Assembly (NCBI GenBank): GCA_035631615.1
Contig: DASQIK010000062.1
Span: 1-61,211, forward strand
Length of the DNA stretch: 61,211 nucleotides
Direction of reading: 5' to 3'
Origin: UBA5189 sp035631615
GTDB lineage: Bacteria; Chloroflexota; Limnocylindria; Limnocylindrales; CSP1-4
Shown: positions 25,276 through 34,171 of the stretch, piece after piece
Numbering within the stretch: position 1 is the first letter of the stretch
Layout: every line of letters begins with the position of its first letter
The notes under the pieces: generated by a model
The model's input: only the letters and a program-made list of their open reading frames with translations
What the model was told of the DNA's origin: nothing
The model's database searches: none
Program-made: the position numbers and the translations under genes

Positions 25276-26427
25276 ATGACCAGTCCGATCGCATCGGGCA
25301 TTCCCGAATCCGCGGCGCACGGCACTCGCGGGATTCGGCTCGCCGTCGACGCGATGGGCGGCGATCACGGCCCGGCCGAGGTCGTTCCCGGCGCGCTCGA
25401 TCACGCGGTGGCGCACCCCGAGGATCACGTCTTCCTGGTCGGCGACCCGGACCGGATCCGCGGGGCCGGCGGGAGCCTCCCGGCGAACGTCGAGATCGTG
25501 CCGGCGAGCCAGGTCATCGAGATGGACGAGCACCCGGCGCTCGCGCTGCGCGAGAAGAAGGACGCCTCGATCCTCGTCGGCTGCGACCTGGTGCGGAGCG
25601 GCAGGGCCGATGCGATCGTGACCGCCGGCCACACCGGCGCGGCGATGGCCGCCGCCGTGCTTCGGATCGGGCGACTCCCCGGCGTCGATCGCCCGGCGCT
25701 CGCCGTCCAGATGGTCCGCCTCGGGCGGCCGTTCGTGCTCCTCGACATCGGCGCCAACCCCGATTCGACGCCCGAGAACCTCGCCCAGTACGCGCGGATG
25801 GGCGCCATCTTCGCCGAGCGCGTGATCGGCATCGACGAGCCGCGGGTCGCGCTGCTCTCGATCGGCGAGGAGAAGGGCAAGGGCGACCAGCGGATCCAGC
25901 GCGCCACCGAGCTGCTCGACGCCTCGGACCTGCGCTTCGTCGGCAACGTCGAGGGCAAGGACCTGACGGCGGACATGACCGACGTCGTCGTCACCGATGC
26001 CGTCACCGGCAACGTGGTGATCAAGTTCTTCGAGGGCCTCTCGACGTTCATCTTCGATCTCTGGCGCGGCGAGTTCAGCGGCGGGATACGGGGCCGGCTG
26101 GCGTACCTGCTCATGCGGCCCGGGATCTCGCGCATCCGCCGCGTCTTCGACTACGAGCGCGCGGGCGGCTCGCCGCTCCTTGGCGTCAAGGGCGCGGTGA
26201 TCATCACCCACGGCCGCGCCCGGCGGCGGATGATCGGCTTCGCCTGCGAGGTCGCCGCGAACACGGCGCGCGCCGGCGTGCCGGCGCTCATCGCGGACGC
26301 CCTGCGCGAGGACGCCCTCCGCGCTGCCGCGCCGGCGCCGAGCCCGCAGTCGGCGCCCGATCCGGCTGTCGCCGAGAGCGATAGGGCTGGCACCAGCGGG
26401 GCTGGCACCAGCGGGGCCGACGCGTGA
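25276..26427 (+). CDS. plsX: Phosphate acyltransferase PlsX
   Basis: Makes acyl-phosphate from acyl-ACP for glycerophospholipid synthesis. 383 residues from ATG 25276. LAVDAMGGDHGPAEVVPGA, TAGHTGAAMAAA, DIGANPDSTPENLAQYA and VTGNVVIKFFEG are conserved PlsX blocks. The final ~45 residues are a low-complexity Ala/Pro/Gly tail with two GTSGA repeats. GTGA overlap with the next gene. Works with acpP (27563) and, if FakA is active, acyl-phosphate from that route too. Confidence 0.95.
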   Translation: MTSPIASGIPESAAHGTRGIRLAVDAMGGDHGPAEVVPGALDHAVAHPEDHVFLVGDPDRIRGAGGSLPANVEIVPASQVIEMDEHPALALREKKDASILVGCDLVRSGRADAIVTAGHTGAAMAAAVLRIGRLPGVDRPALAVQMVRLGRPFVLLDIGANPDSTPENLAQYARMGAIFAERVIGIDEPRVALLSIGEEKGKGDQRIQRATELLDASDLRFVGNVEGKDLTADMTDVVVTDAVTGNVVIKFFEGLSTFIFDLWRGEFSGGIRGRLAYLLMRPGISRIRRVFDYERAGGSPLLGVKGAVIITHGRARRRMIGFACEVAANTARAGVPALIADALREDALRAAAPAPSPQSAPDPAVAESDRAGTSGAGTSGADA

Positions 26428-26753
26428 GCGAGCCCGGGGGCGCGCCGAACCTGTCTGTGGGGCGCGGCGTCATCGTCGAGGTTGCACGCCTCGCTGCGCT
26501 TGAGGTGCCCGACGTGCTGAGCGTCGCCCGCCGCGGCCCCCGCTGGCGCGCCGCGCTCGCCGGACCGCCGATCATGGTTCGCGTCCGGACAGACGGCGTC
26601 ATGGTCCGGCTTCGGGTCATCGCTCGGCCGGGCGCGGATCTCGCCACGACGGGACGACGCGTCCGGGAGGCCGTCGGACGCGCCGTCGAACGGCTGCTTG
26701 GCCTGCGCGTCACCGAGATCGACGTCGTGATCGACGGCGTCGGGGTCCAGTGA
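26424..26753 (+). CDS. Second Asp23/Gls24 family protein
   Basis: 109 residues, GTG start overlapping plsX by 4 nt. Pattern VIVEVARLAALEVPDVLSV, then strand VRVRTDGVMVRLRVIARPG, helix VREAVGRAVERLLGL and strand VTEIDVVIDGV match the Asp23 fold. In Firmicutes an Asp23 (YqhY) gene lies just before nusB, and the same arrangement appears here. Function unclear in the family. Confidence 0.75.
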   Translation: MSEPGGAPNLSVGRGVIVEVARLAALEVPDVLSVARRGPRWRAALAGPPIMVRVRTDGVMVRLRVIARPGADLATTGRRVREAVGRAVERLLGLRVTEIDVVIDGVGVQ

Positions 26754-26771
26754 CGGATCGAGACGTGTGCG

Positions 26772-26806
26772 CCGGCGTTCCGGACGTCGTGGACATGGAA
26801 CGCCGG
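26772..26806. repeat. Perfect 10-bp inverted repeat after the Asp23 gene
   Basis: Arms CCGGCGTTCC (26772-26781) and GGAACGCCGG (26797-26806), 15-nt loop, starting 18 nt after the Asp23 stop. No T-run follows, so it is not a classical terminator; may end or protect the plsX transcript. Confidence 0.6.
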
Positions 26807-26972
26807 GAGAGCGATAGGAAGAAGCAACACGGGTCGATCAGGGCTTACCGGACCTTCCACCCTCGCATGGATCGGCCGGAGTTCCATACGTCGACGTTCG
26901 GTCGTCCCGTAGGCGACCCACAGCTCCTCCTCCGGCGTACTGCTCGCTCGGCGTTCCAGGCGAGGGGATCGC

Positions 26973-26993
26973 GGCCCCGGTCTGCCCGGGGCC
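26973..26993. repeat. Perfect 8-bp GC hairpin upstream of nusB
   Basis: GGCCCCGG (26973-26980) and CCGGGGCC (26986-26993) around loop TCTGC. No T-run. About 85 nt before the nusB start. Confidence 0.6.
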
Positions 26994-27077
26994 GGCCGTC
27001 CCTCCCGCGTATGGATCGCCGCCCGTTCCAGCGGGTATTCGCCACGGCCGCGGCGGCCCAGCGGCACGGAGCTGCGC

Positions 27078-27662
27078 GTGACCAGGAACGACGAGGGCAC
27101 ATCGGTGGCTGAGGGCAGCGGCGACCGGGTTCGCTCGCTGCGGGCGGGGAGGCGGGTCGCGCTCGCCTCCGTGTTCGAGGCCGACTTCGGGCAGCGCACG
27201 GCAACGGCGGTCCTGGAGCGGCAGCTGGGGGAGGTCGAAGCCGACCCTGGAGCCCGCGAGCTGGCCCGCGCGATCGTCGGCTGGGTGGTCGCGAATCGGG
27301 TCGAGATCGACGCTCGAATCGAGGCTTCGGCGCCCCAATATCCGGTCGTCCAGCTGGCCCGGATGGACCGTTCCCTGCTCCGTTGTGCCCTTGGTGAGGT
27401 GCTATATTCCTCGACGCCGGCCCGGGTGGCCATCGCCGAGTGGGTCGAACTGGCCCGGATCTACAGTGGCGACCCGATGCGACGCCTCATGAACGGCGTC
27501 CTCGGGCGGATCGCTCGCGAAACGGAAGCCGATCACCTACCCAGCCCCGGAGGAGAGAGTCAGTGGCCAGCACCTACGATCGCCTCAAGAAAATCGTCGT
27601 CGAGCAGCTCGGCGTCGACGAAGAAGAAGTCAAGCCCGAGGCGTCGTTCGTCGACGACCTGA
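27078..27662 (+). CDS. nusB: Transcription antitermination factor NusB
   Basis: RNA-binding protein acting with NusE in rRNA antitermination. The NusB helical core is clear: RVALASVFEADFG, ARAIVGWVVANRVEIDARI, PVVQLARMDRSLLRCALGE and ARIYSGDPMRRLMNGVLGRI. GTG 27078 is used; GTG 27105 with GAGGG upstream is an equally good start. No stop occurs where NusB normally ends (about residue 150), so the frame runs 100 nt into acpP, adding a Ser/Lys/Arg-rich tail. The core is certain; the tail is odd. Confidence 0.88.
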   Translation: MTRNDEGTSVAEGSGDRVRSLRAGRRVALASVFEADFGQRTATAVLERQLGEVEADPGARELARAIVGWVVANRVEIDARIEASAPQYPVVQLARMDRSLLRCALGEVLYSSTPARVAIAEWVELARIYSGDPMRRLMNGVLGRIARETEADHLPSPGGESQWPAPTIASRKSSSSSSASTKKKSSPRRRSSTT

Positions 27663-27799
27663 ACGCCGACTCGCTCGACCTGGTCGAGCTGATCATGAGC
27701 CTCGAGGAGGAGTTCGGGACCGAGATCTCCGACGAGGACGCAGAACGCATCCGCACCGTCGGTGACGCCGTCGAATACATCGACGAGCGCAGCAGCTAG
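27563..27799 (+). CDS. acpP: Acyl carrier protein
   Basis: 78 residues from GTG 27563, SD GGAGAGAG just upstream. Acidic four-helix ACP with the phosphopantetheine Ser in ADSLDLVEL, preceded by EASFVDDLN. Carries acyl chains for fatty acid synthesis and PlsX. Its start lies inside the nusB frame (+1 shifted relative to it). A TATATT hexamer at 27403-27408 within nusB might provide an internal promoter. acpP-rnc-smc-ftsY is the classical order. Confidence 0.95.
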   Translation: MASTYDRLKKIVVEQLGVDEEEVKPEASFVDDLNADSLDLVELIMSLEEEFGTEISDEDAERIRTVGDAVEYIDERSS

Positions 27800-27838
27800 C
27801 TCGCTCCCCAGTCGGCCCTGCGCGAACCAGCCGGGATC

Positions 27839-28555
27839 GTGGACCGGGCCGACCTCCTCGCCGAGCAGCTCGGCCTCCCGATCTCGGATCGGCGCCTTCT
27901 GGCCCAGGCGCTGACCCACAGCTCGTGGCTCCACGAGCATCCCGGCGAAGCCGCCGGGCACAACGAGCGGCTCGAGTACCTCGGTGACGCGGTGATCAAC
28001 CTGGCCGTCTCGGAGGCCCTGTATGCGCGCCATCCCGACGACGACGAAGGCATCCTGTCCGCACGGCGCGCGGCCATCGTGAGCGCGCCGGGGCTCGCCG
28101 CGCTGGCGACCCGGATCGACCTGGGCTCGTTCCTCGCGCTCGGCGAAGGCGAGGCCGCGCGCATCGGGCCGAAGCGGCCGTCGATCCTCGCCTCCGCGTT
28201 CGAGGCGGTGGCAGGGGCGCTCCTGCTCGACATCGGCTGGGAGCGGACGCGCGACTGGCTGCTTTCCACCGCGGCGCCGGAGCTCGAGGCGGGCCTCGCG
28301 CCGACGCTGCTGAAGAGCCCGAAGAGCCGGCTCCAGGAGGCCACCCAGCGGACTACCGGAGGCCGCCCCGCATATCGCGTCCTCGAGGCCGTGGGGCCGG
28401 ATCACGACAAGATCTTCCGGGTCGAGGTAGCGGTCGGTGACGAGGTGCTCGGGATGGGCATCGGCCCGTCGCGTCGCGTGGCGGAGACCGCCGCCGCGGC
28501 GGAGGCCGTCGAGATCCTGCTTGCGCGCGCGGCCGCCACGGAGGCGGCCGGATGA
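27839..28555 (+). CDS. rnc: Ribonuclease III
   Basis: Double-stranded RNA endonuclease for rRNA and mRNA processing. 238 residues from GTG 27839. Signature NERLEYLGDAVINL with catalytic Glu/Asp, the second acidic site in ASAFEAVAGALLLD, and a C-terminal dsRNA-binding domain (from about 160: KSRLQEATQ, GMGIGPSRRVAETAAAAEA). ATGA overlap with smc. Confidence 0.95.
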   Translation: MDRADLLAEQLGLPISDRRLLAQALTHSSWLHEHPGEAAGHNERLEYLGDAVINLAVSEALYARHPDDDEGILSARRAAIVSAPGLAALATRIDLGSFLALGEGEAARIGPKRPSILASAFEAVAGALLLDIGWERTRDWLLSTAAPELEAGLAPTLLKSPKSRLQEATQRTTGGRPAYRVLEAVGPDHDKIFRVEVAVGDEVLGMGIGPSRRVAETAAAAEAVEILLARAAATEAAG

Positions 28556-31500
28556 GCCCGCCCGCGCGGCTGCTGTCGGTGCGCCTCCAGGGCTTCAAGT
28601 CGTTCGCGGATCGAACGCACGTCGAGTTCGGGCCCGGGATCAGCGCGGTCGTTGGCCCGAACGGATCGGGCAAGAGCAACCTCGCGGACGCCCTGCGCTG
28701 GGCGCTCGGCGAGCAGGGTCGCGCGCTCCGGACGCGCAAGTCCGAGGACGTGGTGTGGGCCGGCTCGGAGAAGCGGCCGGCGGTCGGCATGGCCGACGTC
28801 CAGCTGACCCTCGACAACGGCGACGGGCTGCTGCCGGTCGAGTACGGCGTCGTCGAGCTGGGGCGACGCCTGTATCGGTCGGGCGAGAACGACTACCTGC
28901 TGAACCGGCAGCGGGTGCGATTGAAGGACCTCGTCGACCTGCTGGACGCGGGCCATCTGGCCGAGAACGCGTTCCTGTTCATCGGGCAGGGGATGGTTGA
29001 CCAGGCGCTCGCGCTCCGACCGGAGGAGCGTCGGCCGCTGTTCGAGGAGGTTGCGGGCGTTCGCCGGCACGAGCGGCGCCGGCGCCGTGCCGAGGAGCAG
29101 CTGGTCGAGTCCGAGGCGAATCTCGCCCGCGTGGACGACATCCTCGCCGAGCTCCGGCCACAGGCGCGGCGGCTGGCGCAGCAGGCGGAACAGCAGGCCA
29201 GCCGGCGCTCCGCCGCCGACGACCTGGCCGCCGCTTTGCTGCTCTCGGGACACGCACGGTGGCACGCGGCGGCGGCGCGCGCGGACGGCGCGGCGAGCTC
29301 GATGGCCGCGTCCCGGGAGGCGCTCGACGGTGCGCTGCGGGAGCTCGTCGAGCACGAGCGCGCGATGGCCGCGGCGAGCGCGACGCTCGCCGGACAGGCC
29401 GTCGCCGAGGCCGAGGCGCGATCGGCGCTGGACGGGGCGCGGGAGGCACGAGCGGCACTCCAGCTGCGCGAGGGGCGGCACGCCTCGGAGGTGGCGGCCG
29501 CCGCACGGGAGCGGGCCGGGATCGAGCAGTCGCGGGTCGCTTCGGCGGCCGACGTCGAGTCGGCGCGCAAGGAGCTTGCACGCTCGGTGCCGGCGGCCCC
29601 GGACGACCTGATCGCCGAGCTCGCGGGCATCGACGCCGATCTCGCTCTGGGCGCCGCCACCGAACCGGCGACGGTCGACTCGGGCGGCGCGTCGCCGGCG
29701 GAGGCCGCGGCGATCCGACGGCTCGAGGCGGCGCGCGCACAGGAGCACGCAACCGCGCGGCGCCGTGCGGCCGAGGCCGAGCGACTGGCGGCGGACGAGT
29801 CGGCCCGCGCCGCAGCTGCCGTCCAGCGCGGCGTCGAAGCCGGTCTCGCCCGTGACGACGCCGCGGCGGCACTCGCCGCCGCGATCGCCACGGAGGCCGC
29901 GGCCCGGGAGCAGCGCGAGACCGTCCAGGACGCGCTGGCGGCCGCCGAGTCTGCCGCCCGCGCCGCGACGGACCGGCTTGCGGGTTCGCGCGCCGCCGCC
30001 GCGGCTGCGGCGGCTCGGCACGACGACGCCACCCGGGCGCTGGAGGCCGCCGAAGGTGCCGCGTTCAGCAAGGCTGCCCGGGCGAGGGGCGGCCGATCGA
30101 TCGGGGATGGGCTGATCGTCGAGGCCCCGCTCCAGCGCGCGGTCGATGCTGCCCTGAGCGGCCTCGGCCGGGCGCACCTCCTGCCACGCGCGGAGATCGC
30201 AGCGCTCACTGCCGACCGCGGCGTCGCCGTCATTGCGGAAGCGGTCGGGGCCGCGGCCCGGGACACTGCCGGGGATGCGGGCCGCCGGATCGTCGAGGCG
30301 GCTCGACTCCACGGGGGCGGGCCGCTCGCCGAGGCCGTGCGCCGCGACGACACCGGTGCGGTCACGAGGATCCTCGGGCGCGTGGTCTGGGTGCCGGACG
30401 CCGCGGCGTGCCTCGCGCTCCAGGCGGACCTCCCGCCCGGCTGGCTGGTGGTGGATCGCGACGGGACGCTGCTGGCGGGCGACGTGGCAACCTGGACGCG
30501 GCCGGACGGGCGCGGCCTCCACCTTCGCGCCGACGTGGAACGAACCCAGCTCGACATCGCCCGGACATCGGCCGCCGTGACCGAGGCATCGGCGGCGGCG
30601 GTGGTCGCGGAGAGCGCAATGAGCGACGCTCGGGCCGCGCTCGCGCGGGCTCGCGACCAGGAGACCACGGCGGCCACCGCCCGGCGGCGCGCCGAGGAGC
30701 AGGAGCGGGCTGCGGCTTCGCGGGCCGATGCCGCCGCTCGCGAGAGCGCGTGGCTCGGCGGCCAGGTCAGCCGCCTCGAGGCCGAGGCGTCGCGGCTTCG
30801 CGCGGCCATCCCGCCCGAACCCGCAGCTCGTCCGGCCGGGGACATCGACCGCGACACCGCCGAGAACGTGTCGGCCGGCGCGCCGGCGCGCCACGGGGAC
30901 GCGGCCACGCGCGAGCGTCATGCCTCCCTGGAGCGCCGCCGCGAGGCCCTCGCCCGGGACATCGAGCTGGCCCGGTTGGCTCGCGCGACCGCCGAACGGG
31001 ATCGTGCACAGGCCGAGGCCGCCGTCGCGCTGGGGGAGCGGCAGCTCGCCTACGCCGCGCGCATGGCAGGCGACCTCGCCGAGCGCGAGGCGCGCCTCGC
31101 CGCCGAGCGCGAGGACCTGCGGGCTGCGCTCGCCGACGCCGACGGCGCCGTCGCGCAGGCAGCGGCGACCCTCGCTTCCGTGCTCGCGGAGACCCGCGAA
31201 GAGCGCGATCATCTGAAGGCGGCCGAGGTCGACGTTGCCGGCGTTCGCGACCGGGTGCGAATCGCGCAGGAGCGAGCGCGGATCGCGGAGCGCGACGACG
31301 TCGAGGCGCGCCTTGCGGCGGAGGCCCTGCGCGAGCAGCTCCTGGTCGAGCTCGCCGGCCTCGGTGCCACCGCCATCCGCCACCTGCGTGGCGATGGGGA
31401 ATCGGATGCGGCCGCCTCCGCCGACGACGACGGGGACCCGGAGGCGCTGGAGCGCGCCATCGATGTTGCGGCCGTCGCGTGGCGCGAATCGCCGCCGCCC

Positions 31501-32226
31501 GCCGAGCCACCGAGCCCCGCGCGCCTCGCCGCCCTCCGGCGGCGGTTCCACGACCTGGGTGCCGTGAACCCGTTCGCGGCCGACGAGTACGCCGACGTGC
31601 GGACGCGCCTCGACGGCCTCGAGGGCCAGCGTGCCGACATCCAGACCGCCATCGAGCGCACCCGCGAGCTCATCGCCGAGCTCGACAAGCTCGTGAGCGA
31701 GCAGTTCCGCCGGACGTTCGACGCGCTGGAGCGCGCGTTCGACGAGCGGTTCCGCCAGCTGTTCGGCGGCGGCTTCGCGAAGCTGGCGCTCACCGATCCG
31801 CAGGACCTCGCCGCAACCGGCATCGAGATCACGGCGCGGCCGCCCGGCAAGAAGCCCCAGGCGCTGGCGATGCTGTCCGGCGGCGAGCGGGCGCTGACCG
31901 CCGTCGCGCTGCTGTTCGCCATGCTCGAGGTCCGGCCGGTCCCGTTCTGCGTCCTCGACGAGGTCGACGCGGCGCTCGACGAGGCCAACATCGGCCGGTT
32001 CACGGACGCCCTGCGCGACCTGGCGAAGGCGACGCAATGCATCGTGATCACGCACAACCGGGGCACGATCGAGGCCGCGGACGCCCTGTACGGCGTCACC
32101 GTCGGCGACGATTCGGTGAGCCGGGTGATCAGCCTCCGCCTGGAGGAGGCGACGGCCCTCGCGGCTCGGTCCCAGGCGACCCGCGCCACCGCCGTGCCGG
32201 TCGGGCTGGGCGTCGGGGGCGAGTGA
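28552..32226 (+). CDS. smc: Chromosome segregation protein SMC
   Basis: Condensin ATPase that folds and separates chromosomes. 1224 residues, slightly longer than usual (about 1180). N-terminal LQGFKSFADRTHVEFGPG, Walker A GPNGSGKSN at 35-43, two long Ala/Arg/Glu-rich coiled-coil arms around a hinge at about residues 505-655, C-terminal signature LSGGERALTAVALLFA from 1108 and Walker B VLDEVDAALDE. Very high Ala content in the arms makes long open frames on the opposite strand; these are not genes. ScpA/ScpB are not in the window. GTGA overlap with ftsY. Confidence 0.96.
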   Translation: MSPPARLLSVRLQGFKSFADRTHVEFGPGISAVVGPNGSGKSNLADALRWALGEQGRALRTRKSEDVVWAGSEKRPAVGMADVQLTLDNGDGLLPVEYGVVELGRRLYRSGENDYLLNRQRVRLKDLVDLLDAGHLAENAFLFIGQGMVDQALALRPEERRPLFEEVAGVRRHERRRRRAEEQLVESEANLARVDDILAELRPQARRLAQQAEQQASRRSAADDLAAALLLSGHARWHAAAARADGAASSMAASREALDGALRELVEHERAMAAASATLAGQAVAEAEARSALDGAREARAALQLREGRHASEVAAAARERAGIEQSRVASAADVESARKELARSVPAAPDDLIAELAGIDADLALGAATEPATVDSGGASPAEAAAIRRLEAARAQEHATARRRAAEAERLAADESARAAAAVQRGVEAGLARDDAAAALAAAIATEAAAREQRETVQDALAAAESAARAATDRLAGSRAAAAAAAARHDDATRALEAAEGAAFSKAARARGGRSIGDGLIVEAPLQRAVDAALSGLGRAHLLPRAEIAALTADRGVAVIAEAVGAAARDTAGDAGRRIVEAARLHGGGPLAEAVRRDDTGAVTRILGRVVWVPDAAACLALQADLPPGWLVVDRDGTLLAGDVATWTRPDGRGLHLRADVERTQLDIARTSAAVTEASAAAVVAESAMSDARAALARARDQETTAATARRRAEEQERAAASRADAAARESAWLGGQVSRLEAEASRLRAAIPPEPAARPAGDIDRDTAENVSAGAPARHGDAATRERHASLERRREALARDIELARLARATAERDRAQAEAAVALGERQLAYAARMAGDLAEREARLAAEREDLRAALADADGAVAQAAATLASVLAETREERDHLKAAEVDVAGVRDRVRIAQERARIAERDDVEARLAAEALREQLLVELAGLGATAIRHLRGDGESDAAASADDDGDPEALERAIDVAAVAWRESPPPAEPPSPARLAALRRRFHDLGAVNPFAADEYADVRTRLDGLEGQRADIQTAIERTRELIAELDKLVSEQFRRTFDALERAFDERFRQLFGGGFAKLALTDPQDLAATGIEITARPPGKKPQALAMLSGGERALTAVALLFAMLEVRPVPFCVLDEVDAALDEANIGRFTDALRDLAKATQCIVITHNRGTIEAADALYGVTVGDDSVSRVISLRLEEATALAARSQATRATAVPVGLGVGGE

Positions 32227-33161
32227 CGGAGGGCCAGGCGCCGCCCCGCGAGCTCGAGGAAGGCCTTCGCCGAAGCCGCGGCGGCTTCATGTCCCGACTG
32301 CGCGGTCTCCTGACGGGCGATTCGATCCCGGCGGAGGCGTGGGCCGACGTCGAGGAGAGCCTCATCGCGGGGGACGTCGGGGCACAGCTCGCGATGGAGG
32401 TGGTGGATCGCGCCCGTGGCCGGGGCGCCCAGGACGGCGCCGTCGCGGCGGTCCGGCGCGAGCTCGCCGCCGTGCTCCTCCCGCGCGACCCGACCTGGGA
32501 CCTCGCGCCGCCGGCCGGTCACCCGGGCAGGCCGCTCGGGACGCCGGCCGTGGTGTTGATCGTCGGGGTGAACGGCACCGGCAAGACCACCACCATCGGG
32601 AAGCTCGCGTCGCGGGAGGCGCGGGCGGGTCGCCGGGTGATCCTCGCCGCCGCCGACACGTTCCGCGCCGCGGCCGGCGAGCAGCTTCGGGTCTGGGCCG
32701 ACCGCGCGAACGCGGAGATGGTGTCGCACGCCCCCGGCGCGGATCCGGCCGCGGTGGTGTTCGATGCCCTCGATGCCGCCGTCGCGCGCCGGGCCGATGT
32801 CGTGCTGATCGACACGGCCGGCAGGCTGCACACGAAGTCGAACCTGATGGACGAGCTCGCCAAGATCCGGCGCGTCATCAACCGCCGCCTGCCCGACACC
32901 CGGCCGGAGACGCTCCTCGTGCTCGATGCGACGACCGGCCAGAACGGGCTGCAGCAGGCCCTGGCGTTCCACGAGGCGGTCGAGCTGACGGGCATCGTGC
33001 TGACCAAGCTCGACTCCACGTCGCGCGGCGGCATCGTCTTCGCCATCGAGCAGCAGCTGGGCGTGCCGGTGCGGTTCGCCGGTGTCGGGGAACGGCCGGA
33101 GGACCTCCTCGCCTTCGACCCGGCCGCCTTCGTCGCCGCGCTGTTCGAGGATGGCGCATGA
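32223..33161 (+). CDS. ftsY: Signal recognition particle receptor FtsY
   Basis: SRP receptor GTPase that docks Ffh-ribosome complexes at the membrane. 312 residues from GTG 32223. Short A-domain remnant, N domain (SRLRGLLTG to ARGRGAQDG), G domain with GVNGTGKTTTIGKLA (G1), DTFRAAAGEQL, DTAGRLHTKSNLMDELAKI, and TKLDSTSRGGI. Both SRP GTPases are encoded close together, separated by one lipoprotein gene. Confidence 0.95.
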   Translation: MTEGQAPPRELEEGLRRSRGGFMSRLRGLLTGDSIPAEAWADVEESLIAGDVGAQLAMEVVDRARGRGAQDGAVAAVRRELAAVLLPRDPTWDLAPPAGHPGRPLGTPAVVLIVGVNGTGKTTTIGKLASREARAGRRVILAAADTFRAAAGEQLRVWADRANAEMVSHAPGADPAAVVFDALDAAVARRADVVLIDTAGRLHTKSNLMDELAKIRRVINRRLPDTRPETLLVLDATTGQNGLQQALAFHEAVELTGIVLTKLDSTSRGGIVFAIEQQLGVPVRFAGVGERPEDLLAFDPAAFVAALFEDGA

Positions 33162-34063
33162 CCTCGCGATCGCGGCCGAGCCTGCGTGCCGGAGCCGTGC
33201 TGTCTGTCCTCCTTGCCGCGCTGTTGGCGGCGTGCGGCAGCGAGCCCGTGCCGACCCCGGCACCGATCACGACCTCGCCGCCGGAGCCGACGCCGACCGT
33301 GACGGTCTACGACCTCGGCGCGACCGTCTGGTATGAGGGCCTCGTGATCCACGTCGACACGGCGACGGCCACGCTCGATGAGCGGGGCGGGCCGGTCGAG
33401 GTCGTGCTCCGCCTCGAGAACCCGAACCCCGACGCGAACCAGCTCGACGCCCCGATCCAGCTCGTGATGGGCGGGACCCGGATCGATCCGAACCACGACT
33501 CAACGGTGCCCCTGGTCCCGCCCAACGGCTCGATGCCGGCGAATCTGACGTTCGACCTGCAGGCCGTGAAGTCGGTGGATACCGCCGTGATCGAGATCGG
33601 CAAGGCGCCGAACCACATCGCACGCGTGCCGCTGACCGCGAGTGCCGGGGCGGTCGCCGTGTTCGAGCCGCAGTCGCTCGCCCTCAAGGGCTCGGCAACG
33701 TCGGTGGACCTGAAGCTTTCGCTGACCGCCGGCGGCCTGCGCTGGGACCTCCCGGACTACTCGCAGGAGCTCGATGCAGGCGTTGCGGCGCTGACCCTGA
33801 CCTACGACGCGACCTACGCGGGAACGTTCCAGGGCGGGTTCGCATTCACCGGCGACAACGTCGCGCTGCGCCTGCCGGACGGCACCGTGGTCCTGCCTCG
33901 GTCGGACGGCCACAGCCAGTCGATCGAGCTGATCGGCCCCGGGAAGACGAAGAAGGGGCTGTTCTCGCGGTTCGAGATCCCGAGCGGGGCGAGCGGCAAG
34001 TTCGCCCTCCTCGTCAAGAACGGCTCGACGACCAGGGCGATCACGTTCACGATCGGCGGCTGA
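33158..34063 (+). CDS. Predicted lipoprotein with extracellular beta-sandwich domains
   Basis: 301 residues, ATGA overlap with ftsY. Signal peptide with lipobox LLAAC, lipidated Cys at 26, then a Pro/Thr linker (about 28-48) and a soluble part rich in beta strands: YEGLVIHVDTATATLDERGG and VEVVLRLENPNPDANQL resemble telokin-like/DUF4352 surface domains. No catalytic motif seen. Processed presumably by LspA (4223). Its place between ftsY and ffh suggests only co-transcription; function unknown. Confidence 0.8.
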   Translation: MTSRSRPSLRAGAVLSVLLAALLAACGSEPVPTPAPITTSPPEPTPTVTVYDLGATVWYEGLVIHVDTATATLDERGGPVEVVLRLENPNPDANQLDAPIQLVMGGTRIDPNHDSTVPLVPPNGSMPANLTFDLQAVKSVDTAVIEIGKAPNHIARVPLTASAGAVAVFEPQSLALKGSATSVDLKLSLTAGGLRWDLPDYSQELDAGVAALTLTYDATYAGTFQGGFAFTGDNVALRLPDGTVVLPRSDGHSQSIELIGPGKTKKGLFSRFEIPSGASGKFALLVKNGSTTRAITFTIGG

Positions 34064-34075
34064 TCCGGCTACACT
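34046..34075 (+). promoter_or_regulatory. Candidate ffh promoter
   Basis: TTCACG (34046-34051), 18-bp spacer, TACACT (34070-34075), overlapping the end of the lipoprotein gene. Leader about 90 nt to GTG 34172. Confidence 0.45.
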
Positions 34076-34171
34076 CCGTCCGGCCCACACGCCAGAACCC
34101 GCGTGTCCCGCTCCTCGCGGCAGCTCGCCGCGCCACATCCACCGGGTCCTTCCTGGAGTCCGCCTGACCTC

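Larger units (their letters stand above)
26754..27077. other. 324-nt structured spacer upstream of nusB
   Basis: No convincing gene. It holds a perfect 10-bp inverted repeat (26772-26781 with 26797-26806, 15-nt loop), a perfect 8-bp hairpin (26973-26993, 5-nt loop), and an imperfect direct repeat beginning CGCATGGATCG near 26873 and CGTATGGATCG near 27008, both ending in GTTCCA. An open + strand frame 26750-27112 overlaps nusB out of frame and is Arg-rich with unusual codon use, so I do not call it. Could be a leader, small RNA or decayed DNA. Confidence 0.5.

Noticed and set aside
26750..27112. 120-codon frame starting with a GTGA overlap after the Asp23 gene
   Set aside because: Arg-rich, codon use unlike neighbours, overlaps the nusB start out of frame and runs through two strong hairpins. 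Treated as structured spacer.
27078..27120. T-box or other known riboswitch upstream of nusB
   Set aside because: No T-box consensus, no specifier-like stem and no terminator with T-run; the structure is reported only as uncharacterised.
28402..32055. 1217-codon open frame on the - strand opposite smc, and a similar 899-codon frame opposite pnp (58443-61142)
   Set aside because: They mirror the codon structure of strongly supported + strand genes; GC-rich third positions remove stops on the other strand. No family motifs and Arg/Asp/Leu-skewed composition.
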